NCBI GenBank assembly: GCA_949130485.1
Contig: OX422205.1
Coordinates: 4,322,415-4,386,414, forward strand
Reading direction: 5' to 3'
From: Agelas oroides
Lineage: Eukaryota; Porifera; Demospongiae; Agelasida; Agelasidae
Length of the DNA stretch: 64,000 nt
Positions 11,552 to 24,400 of this stretch are shown piece after piece (the first letter of the stretch is position 1; every line of letters starts with the position of its first letter). The notes beneath the pieces were generated by a model. It had not been told where the DNA came from and did no database searches. It saw nothing but the letters and a program-made list of their open reading frames with translations. The translations under genes and the position numbers were made by a program.

Positions 11552-11807
11552 AGTGATGCACGTAAGTAGGTGTAGCGCGCGCATGCAGGTATACGGCACG
11601 ATGCAGAGTGACGAACCACACTACAGTCTATACAAGTTACCAGTGTGTGTGAATGTGGCCTGGAACGGTTGTAGATATTTTGGATTGCAAACTGGCTACT
11701 GAAAACAATGACCTGACATTTTGTACAGCTTTACCCTGGGTACGAAGCTAGTGTGTGCTAGTCTCGCGTGGCCACACCCCTTTCCAATCATCACTATATA
11801 GATCTGA

Positions 11808-14800
11808 TCATTGCAATACAAATTGCTTATGGACACCATCACTATGCAGCCAAGTTGACCAGTGGTTGAAAAATTCTTGTTTAGCTTGCTGATAGGTTCC
11901 TGATGCCCTTTTATAAGAGAAATATGTTCTTAGAGAATTCATCCTGTAAAACAAATTAAACATGACACTTAACAAATTGCAGAGTTTATATAAAGACCTG
12001 TTTAGTTATGAGAGGAAATGAAAACCAGCAGTCGAGGGCTGGTGATTGTAGCTCAGTGGTAGAGCACTGGCAGTCCAAGCCAGGAGCCCTTGGTTCAATT
12101 CCAAGCAGCTACTGTACCAACTTTCATATATTACTTACCTCAAAGTGTTTGGAAGCATTTCAGGTGGCACTGATGCTAGAATACTTGAGAATTCTTCAAA
12201 CAATTTACGTTTGCAAATTGATACACTGCATGCAAGAAGAATTAGCACACACTGAATATTTACAATGCACATGACAAAACTGTTTGTCTACCTGGATTTC
12301 CTCTCTGGGTCCTTCTGAGTGTTAGCACCCTGTTTTATTCCCTGGACAATTACCTCGTGAGTTAGTGGTTCAGCACACCAGCAGATTGCTGTGTATACAT
12401 AAAGTCAATAGACAATGCACTTTATAAAGTGGCAGAATACTTTATGATGGGTATTTCTTGCAAGATAGTAATCTTGAGCATATAACTTCTGAGTTGTTCT
12501 GACCACTGACCATGCACCATTAAACATCCCACAACATACAATCTATTGGGACCCTGCATTCTTACACAAGTGCCCAGAGGAATTACAACACTTGGCAAGA
12601 CAAAACTACTCATGCTATATACTCACAGAAATGACTATTGTAACTATAAGACTGTATCTTGTGACCATCAGAGTATTTGTCAGGATAGAAGCAGTTTCAA
12701 CATGTGCATTTTACTATTACTACCAGAGATGTATGTGCACATGTGGGGTAAAGTACCAGTCATAAATTAGGTGTGCCAGTTGGAAGCTAAAAATCTTTAT
12801 AAATGAGACATTTACGATACAAATCTTAGCATGTGACTAGAAAAAGGCCAAAGCATTTCTATTTTATGCATTTCCATGATCAGGATTGGTGGTTTCCTGT
12901 TCAGATTAAAAAAATCTCGGTACACACAGGTACAAGACTATGAGTGAAAAAAAAGTAGTCACACCCATTACAGGTAACAATACGCTATATACATTGAAAT
13001 TTTCACAGAGGGTAAATTTTCGTGTATTTCACATGCGTCTTGCAATGCAGTCCTACTAGTGTGGGGCTCACTCAGGCTCGCCTCAAATATAATGTGCTCT
13101 ATAACCACACAATGCTTGTAATCTCACCTGATGCACTAGGTTTCTTGCATTTCGTTTCCAGTAGTTCAGAGCACTTCGGAAGTTTGCTCACATGTACAAT
13201 CTTGGGATAATGAACACAGTAGCCATGCCTGAGGAGGAAATCACCAATTTTAAGCTGCTCACTCCTTCCAATCAGAGCTCGATGCATAGCTTTGAAGTCA
13301 AAACAGGGGCCACCAATTATGATGGATTCAAAGTAAACAGGACGAGCAACAAAGTGTGCTAGCAGGGCACCCTGACAGCCCAATATATTCCACTGCATCA
13401 TCTTATCACTACAAGACATTGACAGAGTGGGTTCTCCTCTCCCTGGCTTTGTACGCAGCACCCCCACTCTGTGGTAGTCAGCTCCAGGGGTCTTGGGGTC
13501 CTGAGCCCCTCCCTTCACACACTTTGCACCAGTACGATGCACATCAAAGGCAGTTCCAGCATTGTTATAGGAAGAAGGAGATGAAGATTGAAGTGCAGCT
13601 ATAGTTCCACTAGCATGTCTACCAATGGAGTCAGGTGATTCGTTTGTTTTTGATTTCTTTGGCAGTGGCTCATTCTCACTACAGTCAGACGTACATGTAC
13701 TGTGCAGCCTCTCCCTGCCATCAGTAGGCTTCAAGCAAAGACATTCTTGCTTGTCTGACTTCTGAGGAAATATAGAAGCATCTCCACCTGTACAAACAAT
13801 TGCCTGGCATTATAACACATGAAATTGATCATTACAATGCCAGCATCCATAGACTACGCTACATATGTAGTGACTTACAAGGTACTTGGCTTGCAAAAAA
13901 GTGGAAGCTAACTCCAGGCCTCAAATCATAGAGATTCTCATCAATTCTCCCACACTCAGTGTTACTTGTGGTAGAGAGGGGAACAAAAATGGAAGGTTTT
14001 CCATCCACTGCAAGTTTCAGTTGATGAAAGAGGTACCTATGAATTGAAGAGAGTGGGGGGGGGAGGGATTGAACTAATTAAGTGGCTACAACACTATGCT
14101 AACTTACAGATCAAATTCAGGCAAACATAGGTGCACTAAACCTTGGGGAGTAAACAAGAAATTTATCCCATGCAGTACAACTAACAATAGGATAGGCTAT
14201 AACAACTATGGCTGCATGAAAGAGAGATCCAAATTATCAGACACACATTCTGATGTTAATGTTGGCAGACATTATAGGTGTATCACTAAAGTCCCCCAAT
14301 AGGTGATCATGCTATAGTGACTAATATGCTGCATTTTAATGTCTGAAGTTCTGTCTCTATCACGCAGATCAGAAACCACAAGGAACCATTGTCTTGAGTT
14401 TGGGTAGTAAAGACAAAGCTAGTACTTGTATAGTGACATCTAACAATGCAATTATCTGCAGAAAATCCATACATCTTTTCATTAGGATATTTGTATGCCA
14501 GATTTGACATCCATTCCAGCTATCTAGTAACCAATCTCACAATGATAACCTTATACCGTAAATCAGAAAATTTCGTCATTTGGTACAACAAAGTACAAAT
14601 TTTAAATGCACAAATACATACACATTTCAAAATATTTCAATGCAAAAATAAAAATTAAAAAGAGTGAAGTGAAATCGATCCACAGTACTGGCAATATAGA
14701 TCTGTATAGTGGACTGCTGATCAAGTAACCATCTCTATTCCACTTGCATGACACCAAGACGCAAGAAAAGGGAAACATTTATACTCCTGCTCATCTACAT

Positions 14801-16692
14801 AAAAGTATTTGTAATGCCTGTAGCACAGTTCTCAAGTTTGTGATAATGACATTCATCCAGCAAGTATTCAATCGTGGTTTTGTGTATATAGTAGGTCTCA
14901 CAGTTAGTATGTGGTGAAGAAAAGCCTTGGTAACTGCATTTCAAATCAGTCAGCTCATGATCACCAGGATTTGTGCAAGACCAGTGCTTTAGACGTGATC
15001 TCCCTGTGTGACGTACTTTCTCAGATGGGAGAGCCCTACACCATTGTCTATGTGCACAATGGAGTTGGTATATTGTCAATAACGCTTACAGATTAATTGC
15101 TTTCATTATTTACACAGGAATTATGTGCTAGTGTACTATAAGCATGTTACTTTCACCGCATGTTCTTTTGATTTGTCATGTGAGTGTACTTACTAGAGTA
15201 GAGTTGGTCACCCGATCAGCAGACAATACACCAACAGCTTTAGCAACATAACAAATAGTCCCCCCAACGAAATAGCCTGAGCCCGAAGCAGAACGAGCAT
15301 GAGGGGCTCATGTTGCTTCATCTGGGGATTGCAACTGATTTGTTGGATGGTAAACCACTGCCATACCCCATTTTTGTCTCCACCCATTCCACTTCACATT
15401 ATTTAAGTTCAAAGTTTTGGTTGCTAAGCAACATCAAACAATATCCACACACACAGCATGTAAGGACCTTGTTCAACTGTGACAATACAGCACCAAGTAC
15501 TAGCCTATATGTGCTAGAATGCACATTAGAGAGCTTTCTTCTATACCATGTATAAGTTACTGTATACTGTCACAGCTAAATGTTTACTATGCAGGCTCTA
15601 CGAACCCTCTAACTCAATTCATACAATGCAGCAATGAACCTCTACTCTATATTTCAGAGTACACTATAGTAGCTAACTAAGCTTAGCCCTTGTAGACTAC
15701 AGTATCCTTATGGACTACAGTATCCTTATGGACTACAGTATTATCTCCAGTATCCATGCATGCATGTGTGTGCATGCTAACCTCATTCTTGGGCTCTCAT
15801 GCATGGGTGTACAAAAGCCTGGGGATGGAGCTACGTGGGCGCATGCATGCTTGCGTGTGTGTATGCATGTGTCTGTTATGTGTGGCTTGCAATAACTGTA
15901 TCTGAAACCTCAATACCACAAAGCCCTCTCAATGCCAGTGGCTCCTACCCTCTCTTACTCTAACCTCACAAAAGCTCTTCTTGCAATCACTTCAGCATGA
16001 CTATCATTTACAATCCAACCTGTGAAGGCAATTACGAGAAAGCATACAATATGAAAGTATATGTAGCAATAACAATCTGTAGCCTAATGCAATAGACGAG
16101 TCAACCTAGCCTGTCTAAAATGACAATGCAGAATTACAGCTAGTATCACTTTACACAATCACCTGCACCCACAATGGAACTCTTGAGCTTTGCATATGTA
16201 GTAAGGAAATCATCTTGAAAGTATATATAAGCTACGATAATTTGTGGCCTACTCGAATGGTACAGTATACATAACCAGTGCCATTGGTACAATGTCCACA
16301 TCAGCTGACACAATCACATACTACCTAGGGGACTTTGTGACTAGGTTAACAAGTTCATCTCATTGTTTAAAGGAACCCAGGTGATGTGGATAAGTACCTC
16401 TGCATTGTCCACTGACCTGGTTATGTATACTCGGCTATTGAACTAGGCTGATCAGAGATAACACCTTCCGTTTACACATGCAAGCTCATGGCAGTTGTGG
16501 GTAGTGCATGTGATTGTACTTTACAACTTACATGGAATTGTGGTGAGATTCAGTCCCAAAGCAAGTTTGTTTGCTTAATATCACGATGCTGTCATTGTGC
16601 ACATATACTGGTTCACTTACCTTCCTTGCTCATTTTACTTTGCCCAATGCACTTTGACCCTGTGCCCAGCGCCACTACTTTCACCTTGGTGC
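11808..16692 (-). CDS. ADAT1: tRNA-specific adenosine deaminase 1 (first exon not found)
   Basis: Catalyses adenosine-to-inosine deamination at position 37 of tRNA-Ala (known for the family). Exons: 16692-16621, 16019-15965, 14036-13879, 13787-13128, 12388-12292 and 11943-11808; phases join throughout, giving about 392 residues. Exon order shows [13 protein letters not shown], then the zinc/catalytic [21 protein letters not shown], the second zinc motif PCGDAS (rebuilt across an intron), then [41 protein letters not shown] and [11 protein letters not shown], and a C-terminal [13 protein letters not shown]. These match the A_deamin domain in order. The region between the second zinc motif and DVHRTGAKC is long and Ser-rich, as in animal ADAT1. 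The first coding exon, ending with one base of a split codon, should lie upstream of 16692 but I could not identify it. The last intron contains a SINE. Confidence 0.93.
12040..12115 (+). mobile_element. tRNA-derived SINE head in an ADAT1 intron
   Basis: A-box TAGCTCAGTGG, anticodon stem CTGGC/GCCAG and T-arm CTTGG-TTCAATT-CCAAG with B-box GGTTCAATTCC are present. The acceptor stem has one mismatch and two wobbles, and position 33 is not T, so this looks like a SINE or pseudo-tRNA rather than a working tRNA gene. Confidence 0.6.
13040..13085 (+). repeat. Dispersed repeat also found at 34687-34730
   Basis: GCAATGCAGTCC, then CTAGTGTGGGGCTC, then CTCAGGCTCGCC occurs here and at 34687-34730 with only a few differences. 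It is too short to classify. Confidence 0.6.
14037..15964. other. ADAT1 intron of about 1.9 kb
   Basis: AT-rich, with no recognisable gene. A minus-strand open segment around 15310-15190, followed by a GTAAGT donor, looks exon-like but matches nothing I can name and breaks the ADAT1 frame. TATGGACTACAGTATCCT-type short repeats lie at 15690-15740. Confidence 0.4.
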
Positions 16693-17246
16693 CTGCAGGT
16701 TAACAAAAGAAATCATCACTTCCTGTGTATCTGGTAGATCGAAACTAGACAAAACTTTTGCCATCTGGGTATTGGGACAAGGTAGCTAACTGGGTGGGAC
16801 ATTTGTAGGGGCAGGACCAAAATGCCAGATTTATTAACTGCAGGTAATTGCAAGAGATATTACAAGTGAGAAGAGCAAATTTTTGGAAAGAAGCTGGTGA
16901 TTTAGCAATGAAGAATTCTCAGGAAATCAAAACAAGCACAGCAGAGTGATTTTCTGCTATGTGTTAGTCAGTAAAAAGACAAAAATGCAACACAAGGGTC
17001 TGTCCCTTGCACCTACTGGTTAGGCTCCCGGCGCCAAGTGTTATCAACAAGTCTTCATCTCTTAGACATTTAAATTACTACCCATCTTAACTATCCACAT
17101 CAGCAGAAAAGGGGATCCAATAATTAAGAGGGCTGGTAGCTGAACCTCAAGCAGGAGTTTTTATGATAAAGCTACAATAATCCACCCAATGCAGAATGCA
17201 TCCTCAACAAACCACTCTGAATGGCATAATTGCACAAGGTGAAGAT

Positions 17247-17524
17247 CAATCTCGTGCCCAGCCCACGCGCGCCTCTTGGCAAGAAACAATCTGGTGGACT
17301 AAGTCGAATTTCTTGGGCTTATTCCCAAGAAGTGGTAAGGACCAATGAGATTGCAAGATCTACAATTATTATGTACACTTCCCTTACAACAGTGGGTTTG
17401 GCGTAAAATTTTTTGAACGTTGTTAGGTGACACTGTCACAAAAGTGTGCGCTAGCCCAAGAAATTCAACTTGGTTCACCAGACCGTTTCTCCTCGTGAAA
17501 GGGTGGGGTCTGTGGACGAGACTA
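17247..17524. mobile_element. 278-bp MITE with a 9-bp target-site duplication
   Basis: Ends are CAATCTCGTGCCCAG… and …CTGTGGACGAGACTA. The inverted arms share TCTGGTG and GAATTTCTTGGGCT but are diverged. GGTGAAGAT flanks both sides (17238-17246 and 17525-17533), an exact 9-bp duplication. Confidence 0.75.
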
Positions 17525-17787
17525 GGTGAAGATAGACATTCACTAACAAATCATATTGGCTCACACTGACACTACAGAACATCTGTTACACAATGCCATG
17601 TTGTATTCATTTGTAACAATATTATTACAAACCAAAATTGTATATACAACATGGTAGTAGTATAAACTATATAACGAGAAGCTCAACATATGTTAATATA
17701 GCCATGTAGCTACCACACTGTTTACAGTGTGGTGATAATTTTTCCAAATACATACTAGAGATATATTACACAAGCAATTGCATCATT

Positions 17788-17836
17788 CCCAGGCTCTCCC
17801 TGGTGCCCTGCAGGGGAGAGCCTGGGAACGAGGCTA
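17788..17836. mobile_element. Small GGGAACGAGGCTA-type inverted repeat
   Basis: CCCAGGCTCTCCC and GGGAGAGCCTGGG are separated by a short loop. The right terminus GGGAACGAGGCTA matches the family found throughout the window; the left terminus is eroded. Confidence 0.6.
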
Positions 17837-18694
17837 CACAAATAATTTGCACAATCTTTGAGATCCCTGTACATTGGACTTTTCTACTTACGTTAGCATT
17901 CTGTAAAGCTCTGCTGCGTGATACACATGTAACATGCAAGTGTACAGGAGCCTATGGATCAGAAGCTCAGAGATTTATTCCTTTTCCAGGGTACACTCCA
18001 TGCCTCCTACTTCAAAATTTGTGAGGTGTACCATTGTATCCTTAATGCTAGCAAAAAATTTTGTAAATTACATCATCATCATCATGGGATAGCATAGTAT
18101 GTTGTGGGTTCATCAAGCTGCCAAAAGCCATTTCATCTTTGTGGTCAATGCCACTGCACAGTGACTCCCTCCTCCCTGTGCAAAGAGGTGTGGCTTATAC
18201 ACTACTGGTAGCTAGTCTCATCTCAAGGATTCCCATCACTCTTAAAGTAATGAAAAGGCTGAATGGAAGTAGTGGGGAAAGAGCATAGCCCAAGTCTCCA
18301 GGAGCAGGTTGCAGAGCTTTCCGTACAGAAGTATATGCAGCTGCCCAGGAGGGGGAAACCCCAGGGGGATGCCGAGTGGACTCCTCTTGCAGCTGTTGTA
18401 GTCTGTGAAGGTACCGGTTAGTCTTGTTCAACACCCATTCAATTCACTGTATGCATATGTACAGAGCGGACAAAGAGAAACTTCAGTGCACCTTATGCTG
18501 CTTATAGCTCCTATATACAAGCAGTAAGATCTACCTCGATGCAGAACAATAAAAAAGATGTCTTGTTATTCATGTACTGTAAATAGTACGTACCATGTGG
18601 CTTGCAATTAGCAACCACACGCAGCTGACAAGGTATGAGTCAATTCTTCTACTTCAAATTCCAATAAAGGCCCACCTCAGTAAACCAGCTCGAG

Positions 18695-20935
18695 ATGGCT
18701 CTATTTAGAAGTTCCCTCCTCTTGGTTCGTTCTCTGCAAACGAGCGGCTTCCATGGAGAAGGATTGAAGAATGCTGCAGGAGTTTCACTGCTGGGTGTAA
18801 GAAGAGTCGTGTGCTGTGCAGCCTCACTGGATCATTCTCCTCCCAATGTCTCTGGGCTGTTGAGCCACAAAACATCTTCCTACATATCATGGCAGTGCAG
18901 TTCTAGACTTCCATGTGCTGGTCTCCTACTTGTGCCTTGCAGCTGTGTGCATGTGCAGAGTGGAGACACACTGGCAGCAAAGAAACCAGTGGAGAAGAAG
19001 GGTTCAAAAGGTCACGAGCATGGCTCAGTGCTGATGCAGTTTGTAGCAAAGAAGGAGGAGCCAAAGCAAGTCACAGTCGGAGCTAAAGGTCAGCAGACAT
19101 GATGTTCTAGCTCACCTTTCTTTAGTACAGGCTTGTACGTGGAGTAGCCTCCTTCCCAAGCCCCGCCCAGCTCTCTGAAATGTTAGTACTGCTTCTCTTT
19201 CTCCTGTGCATTACGCTTGCCACCCTCAGTTGTGCAGGCTGGGAAGGACATGACATACCTTCTGGTTATCCTGGGCGGCTTTGTGCTGACAGGGTTCTTG
19301 TTCTGGTCTGTGGGCAGCGAGTTCTTCTCCTCCTCCAGTCCCTCTTCCATCTTCACCAAGGCACTGAAGAGAGTCAAGAATGACCCAAGGGCACGTTGTG
19401 TGTTATGAAGTAAATGCATGATTTAAGTAGGATTCTTGTATGGTGTGGTATTCTACCTCCAGTTTTGATTGGTAGGAGATTAAGGGGGGATGCTAGCCCT
19501 CATACCCAGTAGCTAAGTCTGGGAATGAGGGTTAGAACCTGGAAATGAGCATTTAGGAGGTGTCTGTTCTATGTCCTGACATGAGTACTATGTATGCTTG
19601 CGTGATGTGAAAAAAGGTTAATTTGAAGAAAATCACTCCAGATCTGTCCGTCGTGTTGTCTCTGATAGGTGGTTGAGGTTCTTGGTGAGCCCATCACTGG
19701 ACACGGGGATTTCTCCGGGAGAGGAAGGAGGAGACACATCACGTATGTCCTACCTGGTCCCTCAACCTAGCCTCATTCCCAAACCTGATGCAGCAGTTGT
19801 CTCATAAACAATGCACACATTCTAAAACTCTGCGACAGCATGCACACGGTATGTACAGACAAACCTGATACACAAATAATGCACATGCTATTCCAAGCAA
19901 CAAATGCTGCATATGGCCTGGGAACAAGGTTAGCGTCTAGTCTCATCTCGAGTTCTCTGCTTACTTGTCAAGATAGAATGCATGAAAGAAGCCAACTCTA
20001 AATAAATACACCAGTAGAACAATCATTAACTCCCTTCACCAGCTACACCATGCATTAAACTACCCTCACAACCAACCACCTACATATTTAGCTTTGTTCC
20101 TTGGTTTGTCTTGGTACAAGACTAATGGATGTAAAAGGGATGAAGGCATGTTTCTTGTGTCCCTTTGAGTAGTCTTGCTCTTTAGCTGTTGGCTCAGCTT
20201 TGTCCATTTGTCCATCTGTAAGCTATCCAATTCGCAACATGAAATGTGTCCTCATTCCCAGGCTCTTAGGGGACGTGGCCTGGGAATGAGGCTAGAAATG
20301 GCTTGAGTCTGAGGCCATTGTTTCATCTTACTGTACAGGCACCAGGAGTACATAGTGGAGCGGACAATGTACATGAGAATGAAGTTCTATGTTGATGGCA
20401 GCAAGAGAAAGGGAGAAGTCCACCTGGACTTGAAAAAGGTGACCAAACATCTCGCTATAAATAGAGATATTTTAAGTGAAAAGCTGACAGTCACTGAAGC
20501 TAACCCTGGGTTACATGGCTGCCACCCTTATACATTCGATTCAATACAAAACAATTTGACCATTTTTTTGTCTGCTTTGCCTGTTAACATCAGATACACC
20601 AAAATAGGCATCATATGAACAGATGAATTCTTACAGTGGGATACTAAGTAGGAATGGGTAAATGTTAACTTTTACTTTAACGCCTCTTAATTGGCCACTG
20701 GTGTTTAATTTGCAGTGGAAGCTGTTTCCACACAAGCAGCCATGCAAGGAGAGGAAAATTTGATATCCTTGTATAGATATGCAATTCTGTACATTTCTTC
20801 CAGCAGTGGTTGTAACAGTTGTAACGGTTGTATTTCCTTCCTCAGAATGAGAAGGGGAAATACGAGTGCCGGTATCTCTTTGTGGAACTGCAGGGCTACC
20901 CACCTGAGACAATCATTATTGAAGACAACCGCTAG
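18695..20935 (+). CDS. TIMM21: Mitochondrial import inner membrane translocase subunit Tim21
   Basis: Links the TOM and TIM23 complexes in the inner mitochondrial membrane (known for the family). Exons: 18695-19088, 19230-19390, 19669-19742, 20339-20438 and 20846-20935, total 819 nt, 272 residues, phases consistent. The N-terminus (MALFRSSLLLVRSLQTS) is a basic presequence. Then comes VQAGKDMTYLLVILGG with one membrane helix, SSSSPSSIFTKALKRVKNDP, VVEVLGEPITGHGDFSGRGR, YMRMKFYVDGSKRKGE and the C-terminal YLFVELQGYPPETIIIEDNR, which is diagnostic of Tim21. The second intron begins GC rather than GT (19391), the only donor that preserves the conserved alignment. It converges on TMEM231, with about 560 bp between stops. 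Confidence 0.95.
20241..20303. mobile_element. Tiny MITE in a TIMM21 intron
   Basis: CCTCATTCCCAGGC and GCCTGGGAATGAGGCTA form an inverted repeat around a short loop. Flanks GAAATGTGT (20241-20249) and GAAATGGCT (20295-20303) look like a mutated 9-bp target duplication. Confidence 0.65.
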
Positions 20936-21490
20936 TGGTATTGCAGGTGTAGAATAATATAATAATATCACAGTGGATTGTGTTTAAATCTGTCAGCAAA
21001 CAGCTTCTTGGGGTAGGGAACACTAACAATGCTAGTGTCACAGACACACCGCCTCAATCTGCTCCTTCTGATGCTCATCTTAAGGATGCAGTAACAACCA
21101 TGCAAGATTTGCTTAAGCCCATGAGTGGTTATTATTTTCTAGTCTTGTGCCTCCACAGCATTAATTTGTCACTTGCAGTGTTAAATTCAATACCGCAAGA
21201 AACAAACGTTGTGGAGGCCTGGGAATGGGACCCCCTCCAATTTCAATTCAGCTACATAATCATGTAACTACTAGTGCTATAGTTTAAGTTCTGTCTTCAA
21301 CAATGGCAAATTTAAAGAGAAACAAGGTCAGAACTCGGTTGCTGCTTCTTGTATGTTAGAAAGATGTGATTGTCATTATTTTCATCAAAAAAGCTATAGT
21401 ATAATTCTATAACACACGATATTGAGAAGTGATACTGGGCTTGAACACAATTGTCAGGTCACTAGGTTGCCATCCACTAGTTCTGTTTGT

Positions 21491-24400
21491 CTAGTATTTG
21501 TGTGACTTGTTGGTGTTGTGTCGTGAGGTGAGAATGACCTGGTTCTCAAAGACAAAGGACTGCACGTAGCTGAGCACCCACCAGAACATCACCAACACAG
21601 CCAAGTACTGCACCCATGCGAACTTGATCAGCTGCCAGAAACCAGGTGCATACGTGGGAAACAAAGGGTCAAGGAACCCTAATGTGTAGTGTAGCCCAAG
21701 CAGATTATGACTGCTGCAAGAATAACTAATCCTCATCTCCACATGCACACCTACCTATATGAGGTTTCTAGCAATTCTACAGTAAGCACCACCCATTTGA
21801 TTACCAAAGCAATATGCTTGAAAATGTGTTCACCTGTTGTCTATTGATGTGGTTAGCAATAATGTTAGCCAAAATGCTAGCAGGCCAGATCCTAGATCAC
21901 CAAGAGTTTGCCACTGGTCACACAACCAAACCCTAAATTACACAGTAGCAAGTTGGAAGGGAGCTTGAGGCACATAGGCTACCCTTGGGTTCCTCACTAC
22001 TAGTGCAGCTATGTATGGTGCAGATCAGAGGATATGTGATGGTTTGTGGTGGGTATCTAAGCTCCAGTTCAATGGTAAAGTTGCCAGAGGTCCCACTCTC
22101 CCACACCACGTAGGGTTCAGAGAGAACAGCAGTCACTAGAACAGAGGGAGGGAGGGAGAATTCACACACTGACGTCTTGTAGACAGACACAGCTAGAGCC
22201 TGCTTGTAACGGTGGGAGAGTTACATATGACACCAGTCTGAGTCGTCTCAATGCCTTTGCATCTTACACAGCATAAGGCATCGAGCACTAAATTATAGGC
22301 AAGCCACCATTACTACTCTAAGGCACCATCTAATCTAGCAGAAACAACAAATTAAGCAGTAAATTATAGGCTGGGCACATAACAACTCGTAGGGAGTACA
22401 TAAATATCATTCTCAATCTGTCCATAGCTAAAACTAGGGGGAAGCGCCCTGGGATGCAATCAAAAGCTCACCATTCCTCTCATTGTATCTGCTGATAATA
22501 GTGGGGATGTCATAGTCTGCTGCAAAGGAGCTGCTGGCATTGAACAGGGAGGTGTTGTATTGCTCTACTCTCCCTGTGGCAGGCAGTGGTACCCTCTGTC
22601 TCACCTCCACCGTCCCACCCACCCACAGCCTTGTGGCTGGAACAGCCCAGGATTGGCTGATGTGAACCATTGACTGCATCGTCAGGGAAGAGAAAAGCTA
22701 CAACATGGGAGAGGGGAAGAAGAGAAAGGAGAGGAGACAATGAGCATATGGAGGAGAAGAAGTGCTCCCTTGTATTTAGTACATAAAGAACAATCGAGTC
22801 AGTTGGGAGAATGGAGAGATTTGACGAGTCAGCCTTAAAATGATCATAACAGTTGCATGATTGGCACTCATCACCAGGATCCTGACAGCAGTCTTAACCT
22901 TGCCTTGTTCCCACCCCACCTCACAATAAGGAGAGGTAATCATGTGGGACTGCCACCTCAAACATTTACAGGCGTCATTTTACATTTTAAGAGTACACAT
23001 CCACTTAGCAGTAAATGTTTGGCAATGTAATCATGCTCACAGCAGTGTAGAGTAGATTATGCAATAGTGCCTGCCCAAATATTGGTCACATTCATCACAC
23101 TGGTCAGTAGGCCCAGGCTGTTTCTCATGGACAGATATGAGGCTAAGTGCTATATACATATGTATAAGATAGACATGACAAAACATCAGTGGCTGCTTCG
23201 AGTGTCCTGATGTAGCTATGTCTGCAGCACTGTGAAGGAGTATGGTTACAGCCTACACTTACATTCAACTGCACTTGGAAGAACAGCAAAAGCTGCACAG
23301 TGTTCACATTCTGTGCAAGATCAGAGAACTCAAGCCTCAGGTGGAGAATGTCTTTCTTCCCATCCCTGTTGACATCATCCTCTCGAGACTAGGATAGGGA
23401 ATGGGAGATACTATTTGTCTTACCAATTCTGAATTGGACCTGAACACATCAGTAGATAGTACCGTAGAAAGAACAAGAGATCTCAAAAAAAAAAAAAAGA
23501 ATTCTTAGTGAAAAGAGACATTGAGATCCAGCAAGGACTCAAACCTGGGGCTTCTGAATGCTGGTCAGATGCTCTTACCAACTGAGCCACTGGAGCTCTG
23601 GCATTGGAGCAGAGGGTAGATGGTGTATGCTGGTCAGATGCTCTTATCAACTGAGCCACTGGAGCTCTGGCATTGGAGCAGAGGGTAGATGGTGTATGCT
23701 GGTCAGATGCTCTTATCAACTGAGCCACTGGAGCTCTGGCATTGGAGCAGAGGGTAGATGGTGTATGCTGGTCAGATGCTCTTATCAACTGAGCCACTGG
23801 AGCTCTGGCATTGGAGCAGAGGGTAGATGGTATTTATCCATAGACACTGTTTGATTCTCAGGCTGGATCTCGCTTAGGTATTAAACAAATTTTCAAAAAA
23901 CACCTTTCAATACCGAATTTTTGTTGGCATGTAAAGGTAGTCACTTTACAAGTACACAATCCTCTGCTGTTTCCGACTTAATATTATACTAACATCCATT
24001 GTTCTGTTTGAGGGACAATTTGACTGAGAATATTGATCTTGGACGCTGGCAGTGGTTGACAAAACTTTGTTTGCAATGTTTCAGTGTTTGCAATCTTCAT
24101 CACAATCAATCTTCCTCTGGTGAAGATTGTCAAAGTGTGATTGCTAACAAGGTTTCGTGTCAAGCACTGCCAATATCCAGATCAACTTTCAGTCAGCCAT
24201 CCTACTTTCCATCATCCCTCAATCCCTGCCTACCCTAATGGTGGGTGTGGCTAGCTCCCCTTGCTGCAGCAGCAGATTGAGGTTGGGGAAGGAGCTCCAC
24301 ACTCGGCCTCCACCCCCATCTCCCCCAACCTGCACAATCAGCTCCCTCAGGAAGTGAACCGAGGGCTGCTCCCGATAAGAGCTGGTGTACTGCCAGAAAT

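Larger units (their letters stand above)
16693..18694. other. Region between ADAT1 and TIMM21
   Basis: It should hold ADAT1 exon 1 and the promoters of both genes. One MITE is at 17247-17524 and a smaller one near 17788-17836. Minus-strand exon-like segments occur at 18575-18533 and 18402-18195 (good acceptor TTCACAG at 18403) and near 17950-17892 (donor GTAAGT). I cannot connect them into a known protein. Confidence 0.35.

Noticed and set aside
12040..12115. Functional tRNA gene
   Set aside because: Arms fold, but position 33 is not T and the acceptor stem is imperfect; a SINE head is more likely.
13356..13604. Plus-strand frame opposite ADAT1 exon 4
   Set aside because: It is a shadow of the conserved ADAT1 coding exon on the minus strand.
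15190..15310. Exon-like segment inside the ADAT1 intron (…[18 protein letters not shown]…)
   Set aside because: It has a GTAAGT donor but no clear acceptor or start. The flanking ADAT1 exons join perfectly without it, and I could not confirm a family.
18195..18575. Small minus-strand gene next to TIMM21
   Set aside because: Splice-like signals exist, but neither frame gives a recognisable protein; evidence is too thin for a gene call.
23483..23854. Repetitive frames on both strands (VAQLIRASDQH… and MLVRCSYQLSH…)
   Set aside because: They arise from the 69-bp SINE-derived tandem repeat; such translations of tRNA-like sequence are common artefacts.
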